Source: an uncultured Clostridia bacterium (GTDB lineage Bacteria; Bacillota; Clostridia; Oscillospirales; Ruminococcaceae). From it: a stretch of DNA of 6,902 bases. The notes below the pieces were generated by a model. It ran no database searches and had not been told where the DNA came from. It saw only the letters and a program-made list of their open reading frames with translations. A program made the translations under genes and the position numbers. Below are positions 1 through 6,360 of the stretch, piece after piece. The stretch lies in NCBI GenBank assembly GCA_947165805.1, contig CAMVBT010000135.1, positions 1-6,902 on the forward strand, given 5' to 3'. Every line of letters starts with the position of its first letter. Positions within the stretch are counted from its first letter, which is position 1.

Positions 1-1837
1 TGACGGGACTCTTAAAACAATGGAGGATATCTGGTTCGGCAATGACGAGAGCAAAAAGGTAATTGACGAGAGCGGTATCACGGGAGAAAACGGCTCCGTG
101 AAGATCGTGACCAGTTCAAGTATGCCGCCGTTCTGCTATGTGAAGGACGGTAAGCTCTGCGGACTCTGCGTTGATCTTGCGGTAAGGTTTTGTCGTGAAT
201 ACGGATATTCATACAAGATAGAGTACGCCGATGTCACGCCGCTTCTTGCGGGGATCTCATCGGGCAAATATGATTTTTCGGCCTCGCCGGCTTCAATGAC
301 CGAAGAACGCAGACAGACGATGCTTTATTCCGACTCGTTTTATTCTGCGGGAACAGGGCTTGCTGTAAGGGCGTCCGACATTTCATCGGATACTTCCGGC
401 GGCGCAGTCGAGGACAGGCCGTTCTCCTACTACGCGGACAACAAGAAGATAGGCGTTATAACGGGCGGTCTGTATGAGGTGATGATAAGAGAGCGCTATC
501 CGAACTCCGACCTGTACCAGTACAACAATCAGGCGGATCTCGGAGCGGCGCTCGACGCGGGACTCATCGACTGCTTCACGGTTCCTCGCTCGACTGCGGA
601 GGATTTCAAAAAGCAGTATGACGGGTTCACTTATCTGAACGAGGTGTTCACGCAGATACCTTACGGCTTTGCGTTTGAGAAGTCTGCCGACAAAGAATAT
701 CTGCGCGACCGGATGAACGAATTTTTGAAAAAGATTCAGAGCGACGGCACTTACGACGAGATCGTTTCGGTATGGTTCGGTGACGACGAGGATAAAAAGA
801 TCGTTGACGATACCGGACTTACCGGAGAGAACGGCTCGCTTAAAATGGTGACGACCGCGACGATGCAGCCGTTCTCATACATAAAGGAAGGCAAAAATGT
901 CGGGCTGGAAATTGACCTGGTGACGCGCTTCTGCCGCGAGTACGGCTATTCGCTCAGTATCGACAGCGCCGAGTTCGCAAGCCTTATCCCGGGCATCACT
1001 TCCGGTATGTATAACATCGCGGCGGGCAATATAATGATCACCGCGGAGCGCGCCGAGAGCGTGAATTTCTCCGATGTCTATTACACCGCGGACGCGGTCG
1101 CAGTCGTTCGCAGTGAAACCGAACAGGAAGAAGCAGCGCCCGGTTTCTTTGAAAGTATCGCCGAGAGTTTTGAGAAAAACTTTATCCGTGAAGACCGCTG
1201 GAAGATGATAGTTGAAGGTATCGGCACGACCTGCCTGATAACCGTTATGTCAACGCTTTTCGGCACAATTCTCGCGTTCCTGATATGTATGTTCAGACGC
1301 ACAGACAGCCGCCTTGCAAACGCGATATCAAACATCTATGTCAAGCTGCTGCAAGGTACGCCGATGGTCGTTCTGCTGATGATCCTGTACTATGTGATCT
1401 TGGGCAAGTCGGGACTTGATGCTGTTTGGGTGGCTGTGATAGGTTTCTCACTGAACGTCGGTGCGTATGTTTCCGAGATAATGCGCTCGGGAATCGAGAG
1501 TATCGACGTAGGACAGCGTGAAGCCGCGCTTGCCCTCGGTTACAGCGAGACACAGGCATTCTTCCGGTTCATTTTCCCGCAGGCGGCGGTGCGTTTCCTG
1601 CCGGTTTATAAACAGGAGATCGTTTCGCTGCTTAAAAGCACCTCGATAGTCGGCTACATCGCGATACAGGACTTAACAAAAATGTCCGACATTATCCGCA
1701 GCCGCACCTATGAAGCGTTTTTCCCGCTTATTGCGACGGCAATTATCTACTTCATTCTTGCTTGGATAATTTCGATAATACTGAAATTCGTCCTGAAAGC
1801 GATAAGCCCGAAAAGAAAGAGAGGTGCGACGAAATGA
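1..1837 (+). CDS. Amino-acid ABC transporter, fused substrate-binding/permease protein (5' end outside window)
   Basis: This membrane component of a polar amino-acid ABC importer has its solute-binding domains covalently attached. The frame is open from base 2, and DGT just before the first ATG (base 20) matches the same motif inside the protein, so that ATG is internal and the gene starts upstream. Counting from it: residues about 1-25 are the tail/linker of a previous module; 27-255 are a complete SBP_bac_3 domain; 273-365 are only the first lobe of another, each with the TxxR...FSD-type ligand segment (about 94-106 and 341-353). An acidic linker (366-385) leads to the permease (about 395-592), with hydrophobic helices near 401-425, 447-462, 468-487 and 567-592 and the EAA coupling loop ([10 protein letters not shown], 500-509). 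The C-terminus is Lys/Arg-rich, fitting a cytoplasmic end. The stop overlaps the ATPase start as ATGA. The exact substrate cannot be read from the sequence. Confidence 0.92.
   Translation, partial: DGTLKTMEDIWFGNDESKKVIDESGITGENGSVKIVTSSSMPPFCYVKDGKLCGLCVDLAVRFCREYGYSYKIEYADVTPLLAGISSGKYDFSASPASMTEERRQTMLYSDSFYSAGTGLAVRASDISSDTSGGAVEDRPFSYYADNKKIGVITGGLYEVMIRERYPNSDLYQYNNQADLGAALDAGLIDCFTVPRSTAEDFKKQYDGFTYLNEVFTQIPYGFAFEKSADKEYLRDRMNEFLKKIQSDGTYDEIVSVWFGDDEDKKIVDDTGLTGENGSLKMVTTATMQPFSYIKEGKNVGLEIDLVTRFCREYGYSLSIDSAEFASLIPGITSGMYNIAAGNIMITAERAESVNFSDVYYTADAVAVVRSETEQEEAAPGFFESIAESFEKNFIREDRWKMIVEGIGTTCLITVMSTLFGTILAFLICMFRRTDSRLANAISNIYVKLLQGTPMVVLLMILYYVILGKSGLDAVWVAVIGFSLNVGAYVSEIMRSGIESIDVGQREAALALGYSETQAFFRFIFPQAAVRFLPVYKQEIVSLLKSTSIVGYIAIQDLTKMSDIIRSRTYEAFFPLIATAIIYFILAWIISIILKFVLKAISPKRKRGATK
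2..379 (+). repeat. Coding tandem repeat, copy A (linker plus binding-lobe 1)
   Basis: Codons from base 2 to base 379 align without gaps to those from base 743 to about 1120, at a constant offset of 247 codons. Shared blocks are [17 protein letters not shown], the SG-Y segment and T-E-R...SD. By hand count about half of the residues are identical. This copy continues into lobe 2 of a full solute-binding domain. Confidence 0.8.
743..1120 (+). repeat. Coding tandem repeat, copy B (linker plus binding-lobe 1)
   Basis: Second copy of the module beginning at base 2. Here, right after the segment equivalent to AVVR, the protein enters an acidic linker and the permease instead of lobe 2, so this module is half a binding domain. 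Confidence 0.8.
1818..1830 (+). promoter_or_regulatory. Ribosome-binding site for the ATPase gene
   Basis: The purine-rich AAGAGAGGTG sits about 8 bases before the ATG at 1834, inside the last codons of the permease gene. It decides the ATPase start against the in-frame ATG at 1762, which would overlap permease coding sequence by 76 bases and add residues unlike any ABC ATPase N-terminus. Confidence 0.65.
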
Positions 1838-2928
1838 GCATGATAAAGATAGAGCATCTAAGAAAAGAATATCCCAACATAACGCCTCTGAAAGATGTCA
1901 GCGTTGAGATAAACAAGGGTGATGTGATCTCCGTTATCGGTCCGTCCGGAACGGGAAAATCAACGCTTCTGCGCTGCCTCAATCAGCTTGAAGAACCGAC
2001 CTCCGGAACAGTCATGATCGACGGCGAAGTTATAACCGACCCGAAATGCGACATTTCCCTTGTCCGCAGAAAAATGGGAATGGTGTTCCAGTCGTTCAAT
2101 CTGTTCGCAAACCTCAACATCGTCGAGAATGTTATGTCCGCACCCGTGAACCTGCTGAAAAAGCCTAAGGACGAAGCGCGCAAAGAGGCTATGGAACTGC
2201 TCAAACGCGTCGGTCTCGCGGAGAAAGCGGAGAACTACCCCGACGAGCTTTCGGGCGGTCAGAAACAGCGTGTGGCAATTGCGAGAGCTATCGCAATGCA
2301 CCCCGAGATAATACTGTTCGACGAGCCTACAAGCGCGCTCGACCCGACAATGGTCGGCGAGGTACTTTCCGTTATCCGCTCACTTGCAAAAGACGGAATG
2401 ACTATGATGATAGTCACGCATGAGATGAAGTTCGCTAAAGATGTTTCAAACCGCGTTTTCTACATGGACGAAGGCGGCATTTATGAAGACGGCACGCCTG
2501 AACAGATATTTGAGCAGCCGCTCAAAGAAAAAACGCGGTCGTTCATCAAGCGGCTGAAAACACTTTCGCTCGGGATATACTCCGCGAATTTCGATTATCT
2601 GGGCTTTAATTCGCAGATCGAGCAGTTCGGCAGAGATAATATGGTAGCGCCGAGATTACTGCGCAACCTTGAACTCGCGTTCGAGGAGCTTGTGATGCAG
2701 AACATCATTGGATTTGTCGAGCAGAACGACGAGGGATTCCCGATAAACATTGATATAGAGCACTCCGAGACAGACGAGGCCGCATCTATGACCATAACCT
2801 ACGGCGGCGCCAACTATGACCCGTTCACTGACGGCGACGAGCTTTCCGTAATGATAGTAAAAAAGCTTGCCGCAGAGATAAAGCACTCATACAGCGACAA
2901 AAACGAGATACAAATTCGATTTGCGTAA
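1834..2928 (+). CDS. Polar amino-acid ABC transporter ATP-binding protein with C-terminal GHKL-like extension
   Basis: This cytoplasmic ATPase drives the importer encoded just upstream, with which it overlaps by 4 bases, so the two are translationally coupled. The 364-residue product begins [15 protein letters not shown], a typical start for GlnQ-type subunits. All nucleotide-binding motifs are intact: Walker [10 protein letters not shown] (36-44), Q-loop VFQSFN (84-89), signature LSGGQKQR (139-146), Walker B IILFDEP (159-165), D-loop SALD (167-170) and switch His196 in VTHEM. GlnQ-like proteins end near residue 245; this one continues for about 120 residues. The extension has [14 protein letters not shown] (279-292), YGGANYDPF (323-331) and a final VKKLAAEI...NEIQIRF segment. 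These recall the N-box, G1 box and last helix/strand of SpoIIAB/RsbW-type GHKL ATPases, but the N-box Asn is not in the usual position and no GLG box is visible. The transporter ATPase call is firm; the role of the extension is unknown. Confidence 0.93.
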   Translation: MSMIKIEHLRKEYPNITPLKDVSVEINKGDVISVIGPSGTGKSTLLRCLNQLEEPTSGTVMIDGEVITDPKCDISLVRRKMGMVFQSFNLFANLNIVENVMSAPVNLLKKPKDEARKEAMELLKRVGLAEKAENYPDELSGGQKQRVAIARAIAMHPEIILFDEPTSALDPTMVGEVLSVIRSLAKDGMTMMIVTHEMKFAKDVSNRVFYMDEGGIYEDGTPEQIFEQPLKEKTRSFIKRLKTLSLGIYSANFDYLGFNSQIEQFGRDNMVAPRLLRNLELAFEELVMQNIIGFVEQNDEGFPINIDIEHSETDEAASMTITYGGANYDPFTDGDELSVMIVKKLAAEIKHSYSDKNEIQIRFA

Positions 2929-2930
2929 AA

Positions 2931-2982
2931 ATGAATGATCCCGCAGTTCTCGATCACTGCGCGAAAGCAGGAAAACATTCAT
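2931..2982 (+). promoter_or_regulatory. Structured spacer upstream of preA
   Basis: The outer arms ATGAATG (2931-2937) and CATTCAT (2976-2982) are exactly complementary. Inside them CGCAGT (2942-2947) pairs with ACTGCG (2956-2961). A competing small hairpin CTGC/GCAG (2957-2960 with 2967-2970) closes a GCGAAA loop. The element ends two bases before the preA ribosome site. There is no T-run, so it is not a classical terminator. An mRNA processing, stability or translation-control structure is possible. The pairing is seen; the function is inferred. Confidence 0.4.
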
Positions 2983-2984
2983 GA

Positions 2985-2992
2985 AAAGGAGG
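2985..2992 (+). promoter_or_regulatory. Strong Shine-Dalgarno site for preA
   Basis: AAAGGAGG lies 8 bases before the ATG at 3001. It selects that start over the in-frame ATG at 2935, which would make the protein 22 residues longer and lacks a comparable site. Confidence 0.85.
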
Positions 2993-3000
2993 ATAAAGCC

Positions 3001-4509
3001 ATGTCATTTGAAAACAGTATAAGCCGTTCGGCAGCCATTGACTGTGCGCTTTGCGCCGACGCGCCGTGTGAAATCGCCTGTCCCGCGAAGATACCCGCAA
3101 AAGCTGTCCGCAGTATCAGATTCGGCAACAGCAGATACGCCGCCGCTGTGCTGCCGCAGGAAAACCCATGCGCAGGCTGTTCCGCGCCGTGTGAGAAAGC
3201 CTGCGTCCGTGCGGGCAGAGTACCGATACGCGCTCTTATGGATAAGCTGTATGATGAAGTAAGACCGGGACTTGAACTGCCCGCGCCTTCCGATAAGAAC
3301 AGGCTCAAGACCGACCTCTGCGGGGTGCCTCTCGAAAACCCGTTTCTGCTGTCGTCGTCGGTGGTCGCGAGTACATACGATATGTGCGCGAGGGCGTTTG
3401 AAGCGGGCTGGGCGGGTGCCGCGTTGAAGACGATTTGCTCGTTCGATATACACGAGGCTTCGCCGCGCTTTTCCGCGATCAAGGGCAGCGGCGGCGAGAT
3501 CATCGGTTTCAAGAACATCGAACAGCTTTCCGACCACAGCGTCGCGGAAAATATGGAAATATTCCGCAGACTAAAAATCAGCTATCCGACAAAATTTATC
3601 CTCGCCTCGATAATGGGCAAGGACGAAGCCGAGTGGGAAGAACTCGCAGGTCTGTGCGAACAGAACGGCGCGGACGCTGTGGAGCTCAACTTCTCCTGCC
3701 CGAATATGGCGGACGGCGGACTGGGCTCGGATATCGGGCAGGTGCCGGAGCTTGTGGAGCGCTTCACGAAAGCGGCAAAGCGCGGGTGCAGAATACCCGT
3801 GCTTGCGAAGCTCACGCCGAATGTCGCTTCGATGCTGCCCGCGGGTGAAGCGGCTCTTCGCGGCGGAGCGGACGGTATCGCCGCGATAAACACGATAAAA
3901 AGCATAACCGGAGTAAATCCGCATACATATATCGCCGCGCCCGCCGTTCACGGCAGATCGGCGCTCGGCGGCTACAGCGGAAACGCCGTAAAGCCTATCG
4001 CACTGCGGTTCATATCAGAACTCGCGGGTAGCAAAACGCTGTCGGGACTGCACATAAGTGGTATGGGCGGAATTGAAACATGGCAGGACGCGCTGGAGTT
4101 TATCCTGCTCGGCGCGGGCTCGGTGCAGGTCACGACCGCCGTGATGCAGTACGGCTATCGTATCATCGACGATCTAACAAGCGGGCTGAATTATTATCTT
4201 GCGGAAAAGGGATTTGGCAGCGTGAAGGAAGCTGTCGGGCTCGCGCTCGATACGGTGAGCGAGACTACCGATGTTCTGGAGCGCGACACGATACTGTTCC
4301 CGAAATTCGATAACGATAAGTGCATCGGCTGCGGAAGGTGCTTTATTTCCTGCTGCGACGGCGGTCACAGCGCAATAACCTTCGGCGCTGACAGAAAGCC
4401 CCGGTTGAACGGAAGCAGATGTGTCGGCTGTCATCTCTGTCTGCTCGTCTGTCCCGAGGGAGCGATAGGCACCGCGAAAAAGAGGGTTTCAAGGAACCCC
4501 TATGATTGA
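3001..4509 (+). CDS. preA: PreA-like dihydropyrimidine dehydrogenase with extra N-terminal Fe-S domain
   Basis: Members of this family reduce uracil or thymine to the 5,6-dihydro form (first step of reductive pyrimidine breakdown) in the cytoplasm. The 502-residue protein has three parts. Residues 15-68 hold two Cys clusters (C15, C18, C23, C27 and C57, C60, C64, C68) like domain I of animal DPD or the N-terminus of PreT. Residues about 103-400 are the FMN barrel with the catalytic-Cys motif NFSCPNM (C233), AINTIKSITG (295-304) and GGYSGNAVKPIALRF (323-337), all close to E. coli PreA as I recall it. Residues 441-484 carry two CxxCxxCxxxC ferredoxin motifs. E. coli PreA is about 411 residues and lacks the N-terminal part. 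No FAD/NAD(P)H domain and no preT-like gene is seen here, so the electron partner is unknown. Dihydroorotate dehydrogenase is the main alternative, but the Fe-S architecture favours PreA. Confidence 0.88.
   Translation: MSFENSISRSAAIDCALCADAPCEIACPAKIPAKAVRSIRFGNSRYAAAVLPQENPCAGCSAPCEKACVRAGRVPIRALMDKLYDEVRPGLELPAPSDKNRLKTDLCGVPLENPFLLSSSVVASTYDMCARAFEAGWAGAALKTICSFDIHEASPRFSAIKGSGGEIIGFKNIEQLSDHSVAENMEIFRRLKISYPTKFILASIMGKDEAEWEELAGLCEQNGADAVELNFSCPNMADGGLGSDIGQVPELVERFTKAAKRGCRIPVLAKLTPNVASMLPAGEAALRGGADGIAAINTIKSITGVNPHTYIAAPAVHGRSALGGYSGNAVKPIALRFISELAGSKTLSGLHISGMGGIETWQDALEFILLGAGSVQVTTAVMQYGYRIIDDLTSGLNYYLAEKGFGSVKEAVGLALDTVSETTDVLERDTILFPKFDNDKCIGCGRCFISCCDGGHSAITFGADRKPRLNGSRCVGCHLCLLVCPEGAIGTAKKRVSRNPYD
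4476..4500 (-). terminator. Probable intrinsic terminator for metY, inside the preA 3' end
   Basis: Bases 4484-4489 and 4494-4499 pair (GGGTTT with GAACCC, one wobble) around a CAAG loop. Read on the minus strand the stem is followed at once by TCTTTTT (4483-4477). It lies 23 bases beyond the metY stop, so metY transcripts would end within the last codons of the opposing preA gene. The stem is short, hence moderate confidence. Read on the plus strand, no T-run follows, so it would not serve preA. Confidence 0.5.
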
Positions 4510-4511
4510 AA

Positions 4512-4536
4512 AAAGGAGAATACTAAATAAATGGAT
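4512..4536 (+). pseudogene. Orphan ribosome site and three-codon start remnant after preA
   Basis: Three bases past the preA stop is AAAGGAG (4512-4518), then an ATG at 4531 whose frame is only ATG-GAT-TAA. A ribosome site this good with no gene behind it suggests that a further gene of the preA operon once began here and was removed by a rearrangement that brought in the inverted metY. It could also be chance. Confidence 0.3.
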
Positions 4537-5725
4537 TAAGATCGTTTATATCTTCGATCCCCACGCTGACACGGATAGTGTCGTCATAGACGCCCGCCTT
4601 TTCGCGCTGTTCGTCCGTCGCGTGAAGATATATCGTGCTTGCCGTGTGGATAACGAGAGTCCGGATATCGCCGATGTTCGTGGCGATGAGAGCGTATTTC
4701 AGCGAGTTTATCAGCCTGAACGCCTTTTCTCTGCTGCCCGCGCGTATCGTGAGTATCCCGCCTCCCCTGCCGCCGAACTGCGACTGAACAAGACCGTGAT
4801 ACGGGCTTGCTTCGAGCGCGGGGTAGTTGACAGTCACGCCGTCAAGCGTTTGTAAGTGCTCCGCGAGAGCTTTCGCGTTACAACATATACGCTCCATTCG
4901 CAGCCCGAGCGTTTCGAGCCCGACGGAACACATATACGCGTTGAACGGCGAGATACACGCTCCGGCATTGCGCCAGAAGCCGTTGCGCAGCTTCGCGAGA
5001 TATGCGAATTTCCCGAATATCTTATATCCGTCGAACGCCGGGAATTTTTCGCTGTCCCATTTGAATTTCCCGCTGTCTATGATGATGCCGGCTATCGAGT
5101 TGCCGCCGCCGTTTATGTACTTCGACGCGGAATGTACCACGATGTCGGCGCCGTGCTCAAACGGGCGGACGAGGTACGGCGTTGCGGTCGTACTGTCGAT
5201 CAACAGCGGTATGCCGTTTGCGTGGCAGACCTCCGATACGCTTTTTATATCCACGACATCGAGCTTCGGGTTGCCGATAAGCTCGGTGAACACTGCCCTT
5301 GTACGCTCATTTATCAGCGGCTCTATGCACTCCGCGGTCACTTCGTCAACGAATCTCGCGGTGATGCCGAACTGCTTCAGATCGGCGAACAGCTCTATAG
5401 TTCCGCCGAACAGTCCCGCTCCCGCGATCACCTCGTCGCCCGCTTTCAGTATGTTCAGCAGCGCCATTGTCACCGCGGACATCCCGGACGAACACGCGAC
5501 CGCTCCGATACCGCCTTCGAGCGCCGCTATGCGCTTCTCGAACGAGTCAACAGTCGGATTTCCGATACGCGAGTATGAAAATCCAGGAGACCGGTTCGCG
5601 AATACCTTTTCGAGTGTTTCGGCACTGTCGTGCGAGAACGCGCTGACCTGATATATCGGCGGCTGTGTTGCGCCGAATTTGTCGTTCACTGCCGCTCCGT
5701 GCAGCAGTGACGTATTGAATCCCAT
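4523..5725 (-). CDS. metY: O-acetylhomoserine sulfhydrylase (MetY-type, PLP-dependent)
   Basis: This cytoplasmic Cys/Met-metabolism PLP enzyme is likely to make homocysteine from O-acetylhomoserine and sulfide. The 400-residue protein shows the family landmarks in order: QPPIYQVSAF (21-30), YSRIGNPT with the phosphate-contacting Tyr51/Arg53 (51-58), SSGMSA (79-84), LLIDSTTATPYLVRPFEHGADIVVHSASKYI (175-204) with the PLP-binding lysine K202 and the ring-stacking Asp177, then NIGDIRTLVIHTAST (350-364) and IRVSVGIED (384-392) with the substrate-carboxylate arginine. The NGGGNSIAG stretch after the lysine and the long insert near 220-255 favour MetY over MetB/MetC; methionine gamma-lyase is a weaker alternative. 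The start ATG has a modest GGTGAT site 3 bases upstream and a perfect promoter. The protein ends NPFI just after VGIEDINDL, where relatives usually carry roughly ten more residues. It is divergent from a CymR-like regulator. Confidence 0.92.
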   Translation of the reverse strand: MGFNTSLLHGAAVNDKFGATQPPIYQVSAFSHDSAETLEKVFANRSPGFSYSRIGNPTVDSFEKRIAALEGGIGAVACSSGMSAVTMALLNILKAGDEVIAGAGLFGGTIELFADLKQFGITARFVDEVTAECIEPLINERTRAVFTELIGNPKLDVVDIKSVSEVCHANGIPLLIDSTTATPYLVRPFEHGADIVVHSASKYINGGGNSIAGIIIDSGKFKWDSEKFPAFDGYKIFGKFAYLAKLRNGFWRNAGACISPFNAYMCSVGLETLGLRMERICCNAKALAEHLQTLDGVTVNYPALEASPYHGLVQSQFGGRGGGILTIRAGSREKAFRLINSLKYALIATNIGDIRTLVIHTASTIYLHATDEQREKAGVYDDTIRVSVGIEDINDLNPFI

Positions 5726-5757
5726 CGTATCACCGGTTTTCGGTTTAACTTGCCAAT

Positions 5758-5786
5758 ATTATACATCTTTATTCATACCATGTCAA
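5758..5786 (-). promoter_or_regulatory. Consensus sigma-A promoter of metY
   Basis: On the minus strand TTGACA (5786-5781) is followed by 17 bases and TATAAT (5763-5758), both hexamers matching consensus exactly. Transcription would begin near 5751, giving a leader of about 25 bases, too short for a SAM riboswitch or T-box. Control is therefore more likely by a DNA-bound repressor. Confidence 0.85.
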
Positions 5787-5820
5787 TAGGATTTAAACTA
5801 TTTCTACATATTAAACACAC

Positions 5821-5838
5821 ATATATAGTAGGATATAT
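5821..5838. promoter_or_regulatory. AT-rich dyad between the divergent promoters
   Basis: ATATAT-AGTAGG-ATATAT is an inverted repeat centred between the metY and regulator promoters. TAGGA also occurs at 5786-5790 and 5902-5906, giving three TAGGA-type sites across the region. It may be a regulator contact site; A/T-only arms make chance quite possible. Confidence 0.25.
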
Positions 5839-5861
5839 TATATTTTTATCTATTCCGACCA

Positions 5862-5890
5862 TTGAAAAAACGCTTCGAAAATATTATACT
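5862..5890 (+). promoter_or_regulatory. Sigma-A promoter of the Rrf2 regulator gene
   Basis: TTGAAA (5862-5867), a 17-base spacer and TATACT (5885-5890) lie 41 bases before the start codon. Each hexamer departs from consensus by one base. The start of transcription would be near 5897. Confidence 0.75.
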
Positions 5891-5913
5891 TATTAAAACA
5901 GTAGGAATACAAT
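5891..5913. promoter_or_regulatory. Candidate CymR-type operator over the regulator start site
   Basis: An AT-rich stretch with TTAAAACAGTAGGAATACA sits directly after the -10 box. It contains the GGAAT core that I associate with CymR boxes of Firmicutes. A related ATTCC (the complementary core) is at 5852-5856, just upstream of the -35. Position over the start site would suit autorepression. Assigned by resemblance only. Confidence 0.3.
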
Positions 5914-5931
5914 GAAACGGAGAATACAGCG

Positions 5932-6360
5932 ATGAAAATATCATCAAAAGTCGAGTGCGGGATAATCTCGCTCGTCGATATCTGCATATATTCAAACGAC
6001 AGCGTTGTGACGGTCATAAACATCTCCGCGCGGCAGAACATCTCCGCGAAGTATCTCGAACAGATACTCCCGCAGCTGAGGCAGGCGGACATTATCCGCA
6101 GCGTTAAGGGCTCGCACGGCGGCTACACGCTCACGCGCCCCGCGGAGAAGATCACTCTGCGGGACGTGATAAACGCGCTTGACTGCACGGTGCTTGCCGA
6201 TTACAGCGCGAAGGAGGAGTCCCGCATCGCCGACGCGGTCTCGGAGTGCCTCTGGAGCAAGATGAGCGCGTACCTCCGCAGCTTCACCGACAGCGTGACT
6301 CTCCGCGACATCGCGGACAGGCTGACCTCCGACTCTTCCCAACCGATGTACTATATCTAG
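5932..6360 (+). CDS. cymR: Rrf2-family transcriptional regulator, CymR-like
   Basis: This DNA-binding repressor is likely to control cysteine/methionine metabolism, including the divergent metY. The 142-residue protein has the family start MKISSK, a winged helix-turn-helix (about 27-67) with ISAKYLEQILPQLRQADIIRSVKG and the wing SHGGYTL, and a dimerisation helix. The last part, DSVTLRDIADRL...QPMYYI, closely parallels the C-terminus of Bacillus CymR (ending MFYI) as I recall it. Cysteines are at 9, 18, 85 and 106; the closely spaced three-Cys cluster of IscR-type sensors is missing, so Fe-S sensing is unlikely. B. subtilis CymR works with CysK to sense O-acetylserine; no cysK is in the window. 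The start has a CGGAG site 9 bases upstream. The stop TAG belongs to a CTAG that directly abuts an insertion sequence; the coding region looks complete. Confidence 0.85.
   Translation: MKISSKVECGIISLVDICIYSNDSVVTVINISARQNISAKYLEQILPQLRQADIIRSVKGSHGGYTLTRPAEKITLRDVINALDCTVLADYSAKEESRIADAVSECLWSKMSAYLRSFTDSVTLRDIADRLTSDSSQPMYYI
6357..6360. other. Putative IS target-site duplication (CTAG), one copy
   Basis: CTAG immediately precedes the apparent insertion-sequence end and supplies the regulator's stop codon. IS5-group elements are known to duplicate 4-base YTAR targets, often CTAG. The second copy would lie beyond the right window edge, so this is inferred. Confidence 0.35.

Noticed and set aside
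1762..1833. Longer ATPase start at the ATG at 1762
   Set aside because: It lies within permease coding sequence, lacks a good ribosome site and adds an untypical charged leader; ATG 1834 has a ribosome site and the usual ATGA overlap.
2935..3000. Longer preA start at 2935
   Set aside because: The AAAGGAGG site at 2985-2992 is positioned for ATG 3001, and the extra residues come from the hairpin spacer.
3004..3537. Minus-strand open frames across the preA N-terminal half
   Set aside because: Antisense shadows of the cysteine-rich and barrel regions; no recognisable protein features.
4535..4560. GATCG/CGATC inverted repeat as a preA terminator
   Set aside because: Five-base stem with a 10-base loop, no T-run after it, and it lies in conserved MetY C-terminal codons.
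4827..5651. Long open frames on the plus strand across metY (4827-5651 and 4856-5578)
   Set aside because: They are antisense to a clear PLP enzyme, show no domain signatures, and have no ribosome site or promoter; they reflect the codon bias of metY.
5726..5757. SAM riboswitch or T-box leader before metY
   Set aside because: The consensus promoter puts the transcript start only about 25 bases before the ATG, leaving no room for an aptamer.
5992..6360. Treating the antisense stretch of the transposase frame as real transposase sequence
   Set aside because: The plus strand here encodes a well-conserved Rrf2 regulator, and the antisense residues have no transposase motifs.
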